64,000 nt of DNA from Bacteroidota bacterium. Lineage in GTDB: Bacteria > Bacteroidota > Bacteroidia > Chitinophagales > Chitinophagaceae. Shown here in pieces: positions 32,394 through 41,093 of this stretch (the first letter of the stretch is position 1; each line of letters begins with the position of its first letter). The position numbers and the translations under genes were made by a program. The stretch covers positions 94,706 through 158,705 of the forward strand of contig JAFEAF010000017.1 of assembly GCA_018266555.1 (NCBI GenBank), read 5' to 3'. Below the pieces are notes generated by a model that worked only from the letters and a program-made list of their open reading frames with translations, had not been told where the DNA came from and searched no databases.

Positions 32394-33449
32394 ATGTCAA
32401 AAATTTTGGTTACTGGTGGCTGTGGTTACATCGGATCTCATACCATTGTGGACCTGGTAGAAAATGGGTTTGATGTAATTTCTGTTGATAATAATTCCCG
32501 CTCAAATCCACACATCCTGGATGGGGTAGAAAAAATAACGGGCAAAAAAATTAAAAATTATAAGGTAGATCTTTGCAATTACGATGATCTTTTTGCTATT
32601 TTCCAGGAAAATGAAGATGTCATCGGCATCATTCATTTTGCCGCTTATAAATCTGTTGGTGAATCGGTGAAAAAACCGTTGATGTATTTTGAGAATAATC
32701 TTACTTCACTCATTAATCTTCTGAAATGTGTGAAAGAATTCGGGACTCCTTATTTTGTATTCTCTTCTTCATGTACTGTATATGGTAATCCCGATCATGT
32801 GCCTGTTACAGAATCCACTCCTCCCCGAGCTGCCGAATCTGCCTATGGATATACCAAACAAATGGGAGAACAAATTATCAATGAATTTGCAAAAAGTTCC
32901 GGAACACAAAGTATTCTCTTGCGCTATTTCAATCCTGTTGGCGCCCATCCATCCTGCCTAATAGGGGAAATGCCTGTTGGTAAACCCGAAAACCTGGTTC
33001 CTGTTATCACGCAAACTGCCATTGGTAAAATGGCAAAAATGAATGTTTATGGAGATGATTATCCTACAAGAGATGGTTCTTGCGTTCGTGATTACATTCA
33101 TGTTTGCGATATTGCTCATGCACATACTCTTGCTTTGCAATATCTCGAAGAAGAACGCAACAATGGACTTTGTGAAGTGTTCAATCTTGGTACGGGCAAT
33201 GGCGTAACAGTATTGGAGGCTATAAAAGCTTTTGAAAAAATAAGTGGGGTGCCATTGAATTATTCGATAGATTCCCGCCGCCCGGGTGATGTCATTGCTA
33301 TTTATGCCAATAATGATCTTGCAAGAAAAGTATTAGGTTGGAATCCTCAGTTTTCTTTAGACGAAATGATGGCTACAGCATGGAAATGGGAACAGAAGCT
33401 TCATACGGATGAAAAGTTGTTAAAAAAGCAGGACCCGGATTTAAATTAA
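32394..33449 (+). CDS. galE: UDP-glucose 4-epimerase
   Basis: 351 residues from the ATG at 32394 (MSKILVTGG). Upstream in-frame codons overlap the PiT gene and are not expected. The NAD-binding GGCGYIG is at 8-14, the catalytic triad is S125/S126-T128 region plus Y151 and K155 in AYGYTKQ, and the C-terminal substrate-binding half has YPTRDGSCVRDYIHV. It interconverts UDP-glucose and UDP-galactose, feeding polysaccharide and Leloir metabolism. No other gal genes lie here. Confidence 0.95.
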   Translation: MSKILVTGGCGYIGSHTIVDLVENGFDVISVDNNSRSNPHILDGVEKITGKKIKNYKVDLCNYDDLFAIFQENEDVIGIIHFAAYKSVGESVKKPLMYFENNLTSLINLLKCVKEFGTPYFVFSSSCTVYGNPDHVPVTESTPPRAAESAYGYTKQMGEQIINEFAKSSGTQSILLRYFNPVGAHPSCLIGEMPVGKPENLVPVITQTAIGKMAKMNVYGDDYPTRDGSCVRDYIHVCDIAHAHTLALQYLEEERNNGLCEVFNLGTGNGVTVLEAIKAFEKISGVPLNYSIDSRRPGDVIAIYANNDLARKVLGWNPQFSLDEMMATAWKWEQKLHTDEKLLKKQDPDLN

Positions 33450-33481
33450 TTTTTTTTATAAAATAATTTCCGGGTAAAATC

Positions 33482-33583
33482 ATTTTTCAGAATATTTCGC
33501 CCGTGCCCCCCTGAAAAATCTTAGCAATACATTTATAAAAAACAAGTTTGCAAGCCATACCCCGGTTTTGAACTAGGGCACGG
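33482..33583. other. Candidate structured element between galE and the transketolase gene
   Basis: A perfect 9-bp stem ATTTTTCAG / CTGAAAAAT (33482-33490 with 33511-33519) encloses a 20-nt loop. The GC-rich part of that loop, CCGTGCCC (33501-33508), is complementary to GGGCACGG (33576-33583). This is pseudoknot topology, or two competing folds. It lies 144-245 nt upstream of the transketolase start. It matches no riboswitch class I can recognise; it lacks the CTGAGA box of TPP riboswitches. Confidence 0.35.
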
Positions 33584-33726
33584 CTTTCTCCAAATTTAAA
33601 CCAGACATTTTGATTTAATTCTTTTCAACTCCTTAGAACGTTTTTCATATGGATCATTTCACTTAGTGGAAAGAATATCATGATTACAATCTTCATTCCT
33701 TAATTTTACAATAATTTTTTAAAAGA

Positions 33727-34689
33727 ATGCTTAAAGAAATTCAATCAACAGGAAGTAAAGACACCCGGAGCGGATTTGGAGATGGTATAGCGGAAGCTGC
33801 CCGCAGTAATCCAAACATTGTCGCTCTGACCGCAGATTTAGCAGGTTCTATGAAACTGCAACAATTCATAAAAGAATTTCCTGAACGTTTTGTTCAATGT
33901 GGCATTGCCGAAGCTAACATGATGGGCATTGCAGCAGGTATGACCATTGGAGGAAAAATACCCTATACTACCACTTTTGCCAATTTTTCAACTGGTCGTG
34001 TATATGATCAGATTCGGCAAAGTATTGCTTACAGTGGTAAAAATGTAAAAATATGTGCTTCTCATGCAGGTCTTACTCTTGGTGAAGATGGTGCTACGCA
34101 CCAGATACTGGAAGATATCGGATTGATGAAAATGCTTCCCGGCATGACCGTCATTGTGCCTTGCGACTACACACAAACAAAAGCTGCCACAAAAGCTATT
34201 GCTGAATACCAGGGTCCTGTTTATTTGAGATTTGGCCGCCCTTCCTGGCCGATATTTACCAAAGAAGAAGATTTTAAGATAGGAAAGGCACAATTTTTTT
34301 CGCAGGGAACTGATGTAAGCATCTTTGCCTGTGGCCACATGGTGTGGAATGCGATTCAGGCGGGTGTACAATTGGAAGAAAAAGGCATCAGTGTGGAAGT
34401 AATAAATATTCATACGATCAAGCCGCTTGATGAATCAGCTATTGTGGCGTCATTGAAAAAAACAAAATGTGCAGTAACTGTTGAGGAACATAATATCATT
34501 GGCGGTTTGGGAGATGCAATTGCACAATGTGCTGTAAAAAATTTCCCGGTACCGATTGAATATGTAGGCACCAAAGATACTTTCGGAGAAAGTGGAACTC
34601 CCAAAGAGTTACTTAAAAAATATGGATTGGACACACCCGATATTATTGTAGCAGCAGAGAAAGTGCTCAACCGGAAAAAGAATGGCTAA
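33727..34689 (+). CDS. Transketolase C-terminal half (split transketolase)
   Basis: 320 residues, about half the length of full transketolase. It carries the pyrimidine-binding domain (about 12-175) with the cofactor-activating glutamate E62 in CGIAEANMMGIAAG, and the C-terminal transketolase domain (about 190-315, TVEEHNIIGGLGDAIA). Split transketolases need a partner with the thiamine-pyrophosphate-binding domain. That partner is not adjacent: galE lies upstream and a sigma factor downstream. It acts in the non-oxidative pentose phosphate pathway. Confidence 0.92.
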   Translation: MLKEIQSTGSKDTRSGFGDGIAEAARSNPNIVALTADLAGSMKLQQFIKEFPERFVQCGIAEANMMGIAAGMTIGGKIPYTTTFANFSTGRVYDQIRQSIAYSGKNVKICASHAGLTLGEDGATHQILEDIGLMKMLPGMTVIVPCDYTQTKAATKAIAEYQGPVYLRFGRPSWPIFTKEEDFKIGKAQFFSQGTDVSIFACGHMVWNAIQAGVQLEEKGISVEVINIHTIKPLDESAIVASLKKTKCAVTVEEHNIIGGLGDAIAQCAVKNFPVPIEYVGTKDTFGESGTPKELLKKYGLDTPDIIVAAEKVLNRKKNG

Positions 34690-34809
34690 AATCTTGTTGC
34701 AAACAATTTCTACAGGTTCTTTTAAAATTTGAAAGGTCTTTTTTATTTTTAAACTTTAAATGAAATTGAACCATCCGCCATTCCAATATTCTAACCGAAT
34801 TAAAGTTCA

Positions 34810-35367
34810 ATGACAACTACGGCCAATCTCAGCGATAGCGAATTGCTTGTTCAGTTTCGTAACCCGGTTACGAAAGAAAAAGCATTTACCATTCTCATAA
34901 AAAAATACCAGGAAAAATTATACTGGCATGTCCGTAGAATGGTCGTTGAGCATGAAGATGCGAATGATGTTCTTCAAAATGTTTTTATAAGAGTATGGAA
35001 TGGGCTTGAAAATTTCAGAGAGGATAGCCAATTATACACCTGGCTATACCGCATAGCAACAAATGAATGCCTGACTTATATAGAACAGCAGAAAAAAAGA
35101 TCGGCTATCAGCCTGAGCGAAGTAGAAACCGGACTGAGTAATAAGATAAAAGCTGACAAACATTTTGATCCAAACCGCTTGGAATGGAAACTTCAGTTAG
35201 CTATACAGCAATTACCTGAAAAGCAGAGAATTGTATTTAATTTAAGATATTATGATGAAATGCCTTATGAAGAAATGAGTCGAGTATTAGAGACAAGTGA
35301 GGGGGCACTAAAAGCAAGTTATCACCATGCTGTGAAAAAAATAGAAGATTATATCCGAAATCATTAA
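34810..35367 (+). CDS. ECF-type RNA polymerase sigma factor
   Basis: 185 residues. Sigma region 2 (about 25-95: DANDVLQNVFIRVWNG, FREDSQLYTWLYRIATNE) and region 4 (about 125-180: LPEKQRIVFNLRYYDEMPYEEMS). First gene of a three-gene set: a putative membrane anti-sigma protein follows 37 bp later and a small exported protein after that. This layout suggests envelope-stress or surface-signal control; the signal is not evident. Confidence 0.94.
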   Translation: MTTTANLSDSELLVQFRNPVTKEKAFTILIKKYQEKLYWHVRRMVVEHEDANDVLQNVFIRVWNGLENFREDSQLYTWLYRIATNECLTYIEQQKKRSAISLSEVETGLSNKIKADKHFDPNRLEWKLQLAIQQLPEKQRIVFNLRYYDEMPYEEMSRVLETSEGALKASYHHAVKKIEDYIRNH

Positions 35368-35404
35368 ACTTTTTGAGCAAAACGCCATCTCACTTAGCGT
35401 ACAA

Positions 35405-36184
35405 ATGACACAGAGAGACAACATATTACAAGAATTAGTTGAGTTAGAAAGCACACTTGCTGACACCACTCCTCAAAATATTTATTCAGTACCTGACCGG
35501 TATTTTGAAGAATTGGCCAACCGGGTTGTTGGTAATATTAAAGCATTTGAAGCAAATGATGCCAAAGAAGAGTTGAGCCATTTGTCATCTCTTTTGAGCC
35601 ATATTTCAAAAGAACCTCCTTATGTCACTCATCCGGGTTACTTTGATGGATTAGCGGAAAAGATATTGACTTCAATTCACATTAATCAAAATTCTCAAAA
35701 TCCGAAAGAAGAGTTGGAAACAATTTCTCCTTTCTTAAGCGGGTTGAAAAAACAAATGCCTTATGCTGTACCGGATGGATATTTTGAAAAAGTAATATCT
35801 AAAGTTCCTGCACGGTCAAATGCCAATCCGGAAACAAAAATAATTCCAATCACTCATCGCAAATGGTTCCGTTATGCAGCCGCTGCAGTTGTTATCGGCT
35901 TTATTGCACTAGGTGGTTTGTTGTTTGAGCATCGTCCGGGTATTGATCCAGATAAAAATCCTGATGAATGGATCGCAAAAAATGTCAAAAAAGTAAGTAC
36001 TGATAAAGTTGATGCTTTTATTAAGTTGGCTGATGAAGAGTCGAATCCAAAGGGAGTAACAACTGATAAAGAAGAAAAACCCAACGAAATAAAAAATTTG
36101 ATGAAAGATGTTCCTGAAAGCCAGATACAGGAATTTATTAATGAAACCGCTTCACTGGGAGAAGATAATTCGGTTTTGAATTAG
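35405..36184 (+). CDS. Putative anti-sigma factor with threefold repeat and one membrane helix
   Basis: 259 residues, no recognised domain. Residues 1-155 contain three copies of a unit of about 46-47 residues whose core is Y-x-V-P-x-x-Y-F-x-x-L-A: positions 27-42 (YSVPDRYFEELA), 73-88 (YVTHPGYFDGLA) and 120-135 (YAVPDGYFEKVI). Copies two and three are preceded by KEEL and LLSHI or FLSGL. A single membrane helix (about 157-174) follows a positively charged HRKWFR, so the repeats face the cytoplasm. The C-terminus is acidic and extracytoplasmic. Position after an ECF sigma gene suggests an anti-sigma role (inference). Confidence 0.75.
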   Translation: MTQRDNILQELVELESTLADTTPQNIYSVPDRYFEELANRVVGNIKAFEANDAKEELSHLSSLLSHISKEPPYVTHPGYFDGLAEKILTSIHINQNSQNPKEELETISPFLSGLKKQMPYAVPDGYFEKVISKVPARSNANPETKIIPITHRKWFRYAAAAVVIGFIALGGLLFEHRPGIDPDKNPDEWIAKNVKKVSTDKVDAFIKLADEESNPKGVTTDKEEKPNEIKNLMKDVPESQIQEFINETASLGEDNSVLN

Positions 36185-36194
36185 AAAACAATAA

Positions 36195-36614
36195 ATGAAA
36201 AAATTTCTACTCATATTAAGCTTGTTGTTACTGGCCGGATTTGTATTGCGGGCACAGGAGGAAGATGATAAAAATGATAAGATCCGTGATAAAATGACCG
36301 AGTTTATTCAACGCCGGCTGAACCTCTCAAAAAGCGAAGCTGAAAAATTCAGTCCCATATTCCTTCGTTATTTTCATGACTGGAGATCTACATTGAAAGA
36401 ATTTAAAGGCAACCCTGACCGCTTGCTTTTACAGCAAAAGATTGTTGACCTTCGACTTCGCTACCGGGATGAATTTAAAGGTATTGTTGGAGAAAAACGC
36501 AGCAACCAGATTTTTGAGGAGCAACAACGATTCATTGAAGGCGTTCGGAAAATGCGTGAAGGGCAACGGTTAGAGGGGCGTCCTAACCGGCGATTTCGAT
36601 CCATGACACAATAA
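36195..36614 (+). CDS. Small exported protein, Spy/CpxP-like in layout
   Basis: 139 residues. Signal peptide 1-20 (LLLLAGFVLRA, then Q). The mature protein is almost all helix and strongly charged (DKIRDKMTEFIQRRLNLSKS, RRFRSMTQ at the end), with a helical hairpin arrangement like periplasmic Spy/CpxP-type stress proteins. It starts 10 bp after the putative anti-sigma gene, so the three genes form an operon. A sensing or chaperone role in the same stress circuit is inference. Confidence 0.75.
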   Translation: MKKFLLILSLLLLAGFVLRAQEEDDKNDKIRDKMTEFIQRRLNLSKSEAEKFSPIFLRYFHDWRSTLKEFKGNPDRLLLQQKIVDLRLRYRDEFKGIVGEKRSNQIFEEQQRFIEGVRKMREGQRLEGRPNRRFRSMTQ

Positions 36615-36626
36615 AAAAAAATATAC

Positions 36627-36634
36627 TATCTTTG
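36627..36634 (+). promoter_or_regulatory. Promoter -7 box of a candidate small RNA
   Basis: Exact TATCTTTG, 13 bp after the stop of the small exported protein gene. No matching -33 TTTG is visible in the A-rich stretch upstream, so the element is incomplete. No protein gene follows on this strand before the terminator at 36663-36694. Confidence 0.45.
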
Positions 36635-36639
36635 AACTT

Positions 36640-36694
36640 GGTGTTTTTCATAGGTTAGCAACGGCCGTCCCGACTCTTCGGGAAGGCCTTTTTT
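36640..36694 (+). ncRNA. Candidate small RNA (about 55 nt) ending in a terminator
   Basis: Between a promoter-like TATCTTTG and a strong terminator lie about 25 nt of single-stranded sequence (TTGGTGTTTTTCATAGG and following). It then folds into a G/C-rich hairpin. No open frame is present and the next gene is on the opposite strand. It resembles the compact orphan RNAs described in Bacteroidota, such as the Flavo-1 motif; that comparison is from memory and needs a covariance-model search. Alternative: the hairpin is only the terminator of the sigma operon. Confidence 0.45.
36663..36694 (+). terminator. Intrinsic terminator
   Basis: Stem GGCC, one G-A mismatch, TCCCGA, loop CTCT, TCGGGA, GGCC, followed by six T. 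It is 48 nt after the stop of the sigma operon's last gene and also ends the candidate small RNA. Confidence 0.85.
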
Positions 36695-36717
36695 ATTGCT
36701 TCTCTTTTTTCCGGTTT

Positions 36718-37455
36718 TTAAAATTCCCAAACAGGGTTTTTCACATCATGATAAAATAAAAATGTCCATTTCTCTTGCTCCCCTTTTTGCCACCAGGCTC
36801 TTCTCAATTCCATTGCTTTCTTTCCATTGAAATCATATTTTGCAACAAACCGGTGTTTCATTTGCTGTAATTGAGGGGCATCATCCCCGCCATAAAAAAC
36901 AATTCGATTCTCATGGTAAATACTAAATACCTGGTGATAAGGGGAGTGAGCACCGGTTACCTGGTAATGAATTGCATTGCCTATCTTTCCAGAATCCTGA
37001 TCAAGTAGAACTACCTGTAAGTTATTTAAAAGCACTTTCAGGTTTTCAGTTATGAAAGAAGGATACCCCTTTTCAAATGCGAACTTTATTTCCCGCTGCT
37101 GAATATAATATTTCGCATGGGGGAAACTAAGACAACAAGGGTCTGCTTTGTCAGAAATTCCCCCGGTATGGTCTTTATGTAGATGAGAGATCAATACCTT
37201 GGTTACATCAGAAGGTGCAATACCCGCATTCAACAAATTCTGATGAAGTTGCATTTTCCCGTTTTTATCCAAAAAGCCCAGTCCCGTATCCAGGAGTATA
37301 ATATCATGAGAAGTAATCACAGCAAAAGGCTGAATTTCCACCAGCAAACTTCCCTTGGCCCTATCCTGAAGTTTATCTTTATTCAAATCGAAAGGAACAA
37401 ACAGTTTTGTTTTATCAATAGTAAATGCGCCTTCGCTAAGCGGGATAATTTTCAT
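36718..37455 (-). CDS. Metallo-beta-lactamase-fold hydrolase
   Basis: 245 residues, no signal peptide. Zinc-binding motif HLHKDH at 91-96 (H91, H93, D95, H96), preceded by ILLDTGLG. Later histidines in VTGAHSPYHQ and a FYGGDD stretch complete a lactonase- or glyoxalase-like site. The substrate is unknown; quorum-signal lactonase-like and general MBL hydrolases share this layout. It follows rodA on the same strand with 73 bp between. Confidence 0.88.
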   Translation of the reverse strand: MKIIPLSEGAFTIDKTKLFVPFDLNKDKLQDRAKGSLLVEIQPFAVITSHDIILLDTGLGFLDKNGKMQLHQNLLNAGIAPSDVTKVLISHLHKDHTGGISDKADPCCLSFPHAKYYIQQREIKFAFEKGYPSFITENLKVLLNNLQVVLLDQDSGKIGNAIHYQVTGAHSPYHQVFSIYHENRIVFYGGDDAPQLQQMKHRFVAKYDFNGKKAMELRRAWWQKGEQEKWTFLFYHDVKNPVWEF

Positions 37456-37528
37456 GAGCTGCCTGTAGGTAATATTTTATTATACAGATTGAAAATATGA
37501 GTATGCAAAATTAGGTTATTCAAAAAGT

Positions 37529-38863
37529 TTATCTCAGCACCATTTGCCTATCTGCATCCAGCCGAATGAGAATAAATAACATAACAGTAAAAGTGAGTAG
37601 AGAGGTGCCGCCATAGCTTATTAATGGCAATGGAATACCTATCACCGGGGCAAGGCCTACCGTCATGGCCACATTGATTACTATGTGGAAAAAGAAAACT
37701 GCAGCTACACCATACGCATAACAACGGCTAAATACACTTCGTTGCCGCTCTGCAATGGTAATGATTCTGAAAAGCAAAAGCAGGTAAATGGCAAGGAGCA
37801 ATACACTGCCAGTAAAACCAAATCCTTCGCCAATGGTGCAAAAAATAAAATCTGTTCTTTGCTCCGGAACAAAATCGTAACGGGTTTGTGTGCCTTTTAA
37901 AAACCCTTTTCCCCAAAGCTGCCCGCTTCCGATGGCAATTTTAGATTGTTTTACATTATAACTGCTTCCATTTGCTTTTTTCTTTGTTTCCAAATCAACT
38001 GTTTCACCCGCTTTATGATAAGGATTGTCTTTTCCGAATAGATCGTAAATCCTTTCCACCTGGTATTTCTGCAATACATGTTTAAAAATAAACGGAACGG
38101 CAAATCTTTGTATACCTACACACACAAACCAAAGAAGTATTATTACTAACAAAATGCCCCGGTTTCTTTTCAACGTCCGCCGCAGGAAATAAATGGTAAG
38201 TAAGGCAATGACTGTAAGGATTATGGCTAAAATATTTGGTTCAATGACTATTGTGGCCACAACTAATACAGCAATAGCAAAACCTACTACTAGAATGACG
38301 GGAGGCAATCCTTCCCGGAACATCACCAGGAAAAATGAAAAATATACTAAGGCCAGGCCGGTTTCACTTTGAAATATGGTCAATAATGCTGGAAATAATG
38401 CAATAAATGCCGCAATGAATTGAGATCGGGGTTTAGAAAAATCAGTCTCCGGCCGGGATATGTATTTTGCCAATGCCAATGCAACACATATCTTACAAAA
38501 TTCTGCTGGCTGGAACTGGAATCCGCCCAAACGGATAATGGATTCTGTTCCTTTTATCCGTGAATGAAATGGAAAGACTAATAACAAAACAAAAATTCCA
38601 AACACATACCAGAGATTGGCGGTAGCAGTAAAAAATTTACTATCGGTAAGCAATACAAAAAAGGCAAGAACGGCAGCAATAATAAAAAAATAAAATTGTT
38701 TGCTGTAGTCCGTTTTATACTGTAAAAAACTCCGTATAACGGGATCCCCATCTTTATAAGTTGCAGCAAAAATTGCTGCTATACCTACAGCCACAAGCAC
38801 TAAGTAAATCCATACCAGGCTCCAATCAATGCCTTTTGATATTTCAGGATTTCGTGTTGACAT
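37529..38863 (-). CDS. rodA: Rod-shape-determining peptidoglycan glycosyltransferase RodA
   Basis: 444 residues of the FtsW/RodA/SpoVE family, with about ten membrane helices and the large loop that carries GKGFLKGTQTRYDFVPEQRTDFIF, the region holding the family's catalytic aspartate; the C-terminal half ends LISYGGTSLLTFTVML. It polymerises lipid II into glycan strands with its partner PBP2, encoded 14 bp upstream. Last gene of mreB-mreC-mreD-mrdA-rodA. Confidence 0.94.
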   Translation of the reverse strand: MSTRNPEISKGIDWSLVWIYLVLVAVGIAAIFAATYKDGDPVIRSFLQYKTDYSKQFYFFIIAAVLAFFVLLTDSKFFTATANLWYVFGIFVLLLVFPFHSRIKGTESIIRLGGFQFQPAEFCKICVALALAKYISRPETDFSKPRSQFIAAFIALFPALLTIFQSETGLALVYFSFFLVMFREGLPPVILVVGFAIAVLVVATIVIEPNILAIILTVIALLTIYFLRRTLKRNRGILLVIILLWFVCVGIQRFAVPFIFKHVLQKYQVERIYDLFGKDNPYHKAGETVDLETKKKANGSSYNVKQSKIAIGSGQLWGKGFLKGTQTRYDFVPEQRTDFIFCTIGEGFGFTGSVLLLAIYLLLLFRIITIAERQRSVFSRCYAYGVAAVFFFHIVINVAMTVGLAPVIGIPLPLISYGGTSLLTFTVMLFILIRLDADRQMVLR

Positions 38864-38877
38864 GAAAATTCAGGTTC

Positions 38878-40971
38878 TTAATTTTTTTTATCCCCTGTAT
38901 TCTTTTTTTTAGGTAATATGGCTTCAGCGTTATGAATAGTTTTTTTAAAGGCACTGTCTTTATTTTTATCATCTTGTTTTTTTAAAATCGTAACTATGGC
39001 TTGTTCTTCGTCGGGCACTTCTTCCGTTTGTAAAGTGTCCTTTAATACTTTCCTGATCGTCTCCAATGAATCTTTTCTAACTTGTCGTAATGAATCTTTT
39101 GTTCTCATTTCGTGCAGCATGTACGCTGGAATAAGGTTTGCATTCATCATTCTTTGCTCCAAAGGTTTTCTGTCTGCTGCAATGGAGTCCTTTAAATATT
39201 TTTCAATCATCAGTCCTGCAATGGGTGCTGCCCAGGTGCCTCCAAAGCCTGCATTCTCACACATCACCATGATGGCAATCTTTGGATTTTCCCGTGGTGC
39301 AAATGCAGCAAAAAAAGAATGATCTTTTTGTTTCACACCATGATAATAATTTTCTGCAGTACCGGTTTTTCCACAAATCACAATACCCGGCACCCTGGCT
39401 CCGGCGCCGGTTCCTGCATCTACCACCCCTTGCATACCATTGTGCACCGCTTCAAAAACACTGTCCGGAATGTCAATGGGATCTATTCTTTTTTTATACT
39501 TATTCAATAATCCAAATTTATCTCCCCCTTCTATAGAATCTACCAAATGAGGAATTATATACCAGCCTTTATTAGCCAGGTAAGCCATTTCATTTGCCAT
39601 TTGTATTGGAGTAGTTAATACCTCTCCCTGGCCAATACTTACAGACCGAAAACTGCAAAAATTCCAATGTCTTTTACCATACATCCTATTATAAGTAACA
39701 GGAGTGGGAATATACCCGCTTTTTTCAGAAGGAATATCAACTCCCAATTTATGGCCAAGCCCGAATCCATTCATATATCTCGCCCAACTGCTCAGGCTGC
39801 TGTCAATATTAGGATAAACAGGATTGTTGATGACCCGCTGCATTACATTGGCAAAATATGTATTACAAGAGTGCGTGATACCTGTTGTCAAATTGAACAC
39901 ACCTGGATCTAAACAGCGCATGGGTTTGCCACATCCGTAAAAAGCGCCGGAACAAGAAAATGTAGTTTTTGATGTAATAACTCCTTCGTGCAGTGCTAAA
40001 ATTGCCTGTAATGTTTTAAATGTGGAGCCCGGCGGATAATAAGTTGAAACAGCCCGGTTCAATAATGGTAATTTAGGATCGGAATATAATTGCGAAAAAT
40101 GTTTTCTTCGCTCTGCCCCGGTTAATAAGTTTGGGTCATAAGTTGGGGCGCTCACCATGGCAAGAATTCCCCCGGTTCTTGGATCAATTGCTACAATTGC
40201 GCCTACCTTATTTTGCATTAACTTTTCACCTTCTTTTTGCAATTCAATATCAAGGCTTAAATGCAAATTGCTTCCGGCAACAGCAGCGGTATCAAAGGCT
40301 CCATTTTCATAAGATCCCTGAATACGGTTGAAATTATCTTTTATCATGAATTTCACGCCTCGCTCCCCCATCAGCACTTTTTCATAGCTGCTTTCCAATC
40401 CTGTCATGCCGGCATAATCTCCCGATTGATAACCTTCATCTTTATGTTTTCTCAAAAAATTGCTGTCTACTTCACCCAGGTATCCCAGGATATTTGCCGC
40501 TGCATCATAAGAATAACTTCTTATGGGCCGCTCTTGTATAAAAAATCCGCTTCCAAAACGCCACATATTTTCCTGCATTCGGGCAAATTTTTGAGCAGAA
40601 AGCGAAGCTTCAAAAACAGAAGGGCGAAAAGCCCTGTTTCGGATGATACCATTTACGATTCTTGTTCTGAATTCAGCGGTGTCAATATCCATCAGGTTAC
40701 AAAAGAAGACAGTATCAATGTTTTTAATTTGTGATGGAATCACCATCAGATCATACGTCAGTGTATTGTTCAATATAGGCCTGCGATTTCGGTCGAAGAT
40801 GATACCCCGCAAAGGGTAAACAATTGTACGTTGTATGGCATTTTCATTAGCCAGTTTTCTGTACTTCCTGGAAATGATCTGCAAGTAAAATAACTGGGCA
40901 ACGATGATAATGAAAGTTACCAGGAATATCAGGCGAATGATACGGCTTCTTGATTGGTTAAACACAGGCAT
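38878..40971 (-). CDS. mrdA: Penicillin-binding protein 2
   Basis: 697 residues. N-terminal membrane anchor (about 11-30), dimerisation/pedestal domain (about 45-235), transpeptidase domain with S316-x-x-K319 (GSTFKT), SCN at 368-370 and KTG at 535-537. A lysine/glutamate-rich tail of about 90 residues follows the transpeptidase domain. It cross-links peptidoglycan during elongation together with RodA. It lies 122 bp downstream of mreD and 14 bp upstream of rodA. Confidence 0.95.
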   Translation of the reverse strand: MPVFNQSRSRIIRLIFLVTFIIIVAQLFYLQIISRKYRKLANENAIQRTIVYPLRGIIFDRNRRPILNNTLTYDLMVIPSQIKNIDTVFFCNLMDIDTAEFRTRIVNGIIRNRAFRPSVFEASLSAQKFARMQENMWRFGSGFFIQERPIRSYSYDAAANILGYLGEVDSNFLRKHKDEGYQSGDYAGMTGLESSYEKVLMGERGVKFMIKDNFNRIQGSYENGAFDTAAVAGSNLHLSLDIELQKEGEKLMQNKVGAIVAIDPRTGGILAMVSAPTYDPNLLTGAERRKHFSQLYSDPKLPLLNRAVSTYYPPGSTFKTLQAILALHEGVITSKTTFSCSGAFYGCGKPMRCLDPGVFNLTTGITHSCNTYFANVMQRVINNPVYPNIDSSLSSWARYMNGFGLGHKLGVDIPSEKSGYIPTPVTYNRMYGKRHWNFCSFRSVSIGQGEVLTTPIQMANEMAYLANKGWYIIPHLVDSIEGGDKFGLLNKYKKRIDPIDIPDSVFEAVHNGMQGVVDAGTGAGARVPGIVICGKTGTAENYYHGVKQKDHSFFAAFAPRENPKIAIMVMCENAGFGGTWAAPIAGLMIEKYLKDSIAADRKPLEQRMMNANLIPAYMLHEMRTKDSLRQVRKDSLETIRKVLKDTLQTEEVPDEEQAIVTILKKQDDKNKDSAFKKTIHNAEAILPKKKNTGDKKN

Positions 40972-41093
40972 AGAAACAAATACGAAATAAAAAAAATATC
41001 AGAAGAATTGCAACTACAAATTACGATGGACGAAATGGGGTTTCCAAATCTAAATCAGATAAACTGTTTTTTTATGAATCTTTTTGACGTTCA

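Noticed and set aside
40261..40734. 157-codon frame on the plus strand inside mrdA
   Set aside because: Antisense shadow of a well-conserved PBP2 gene; composition and lack of motifs show no real product.
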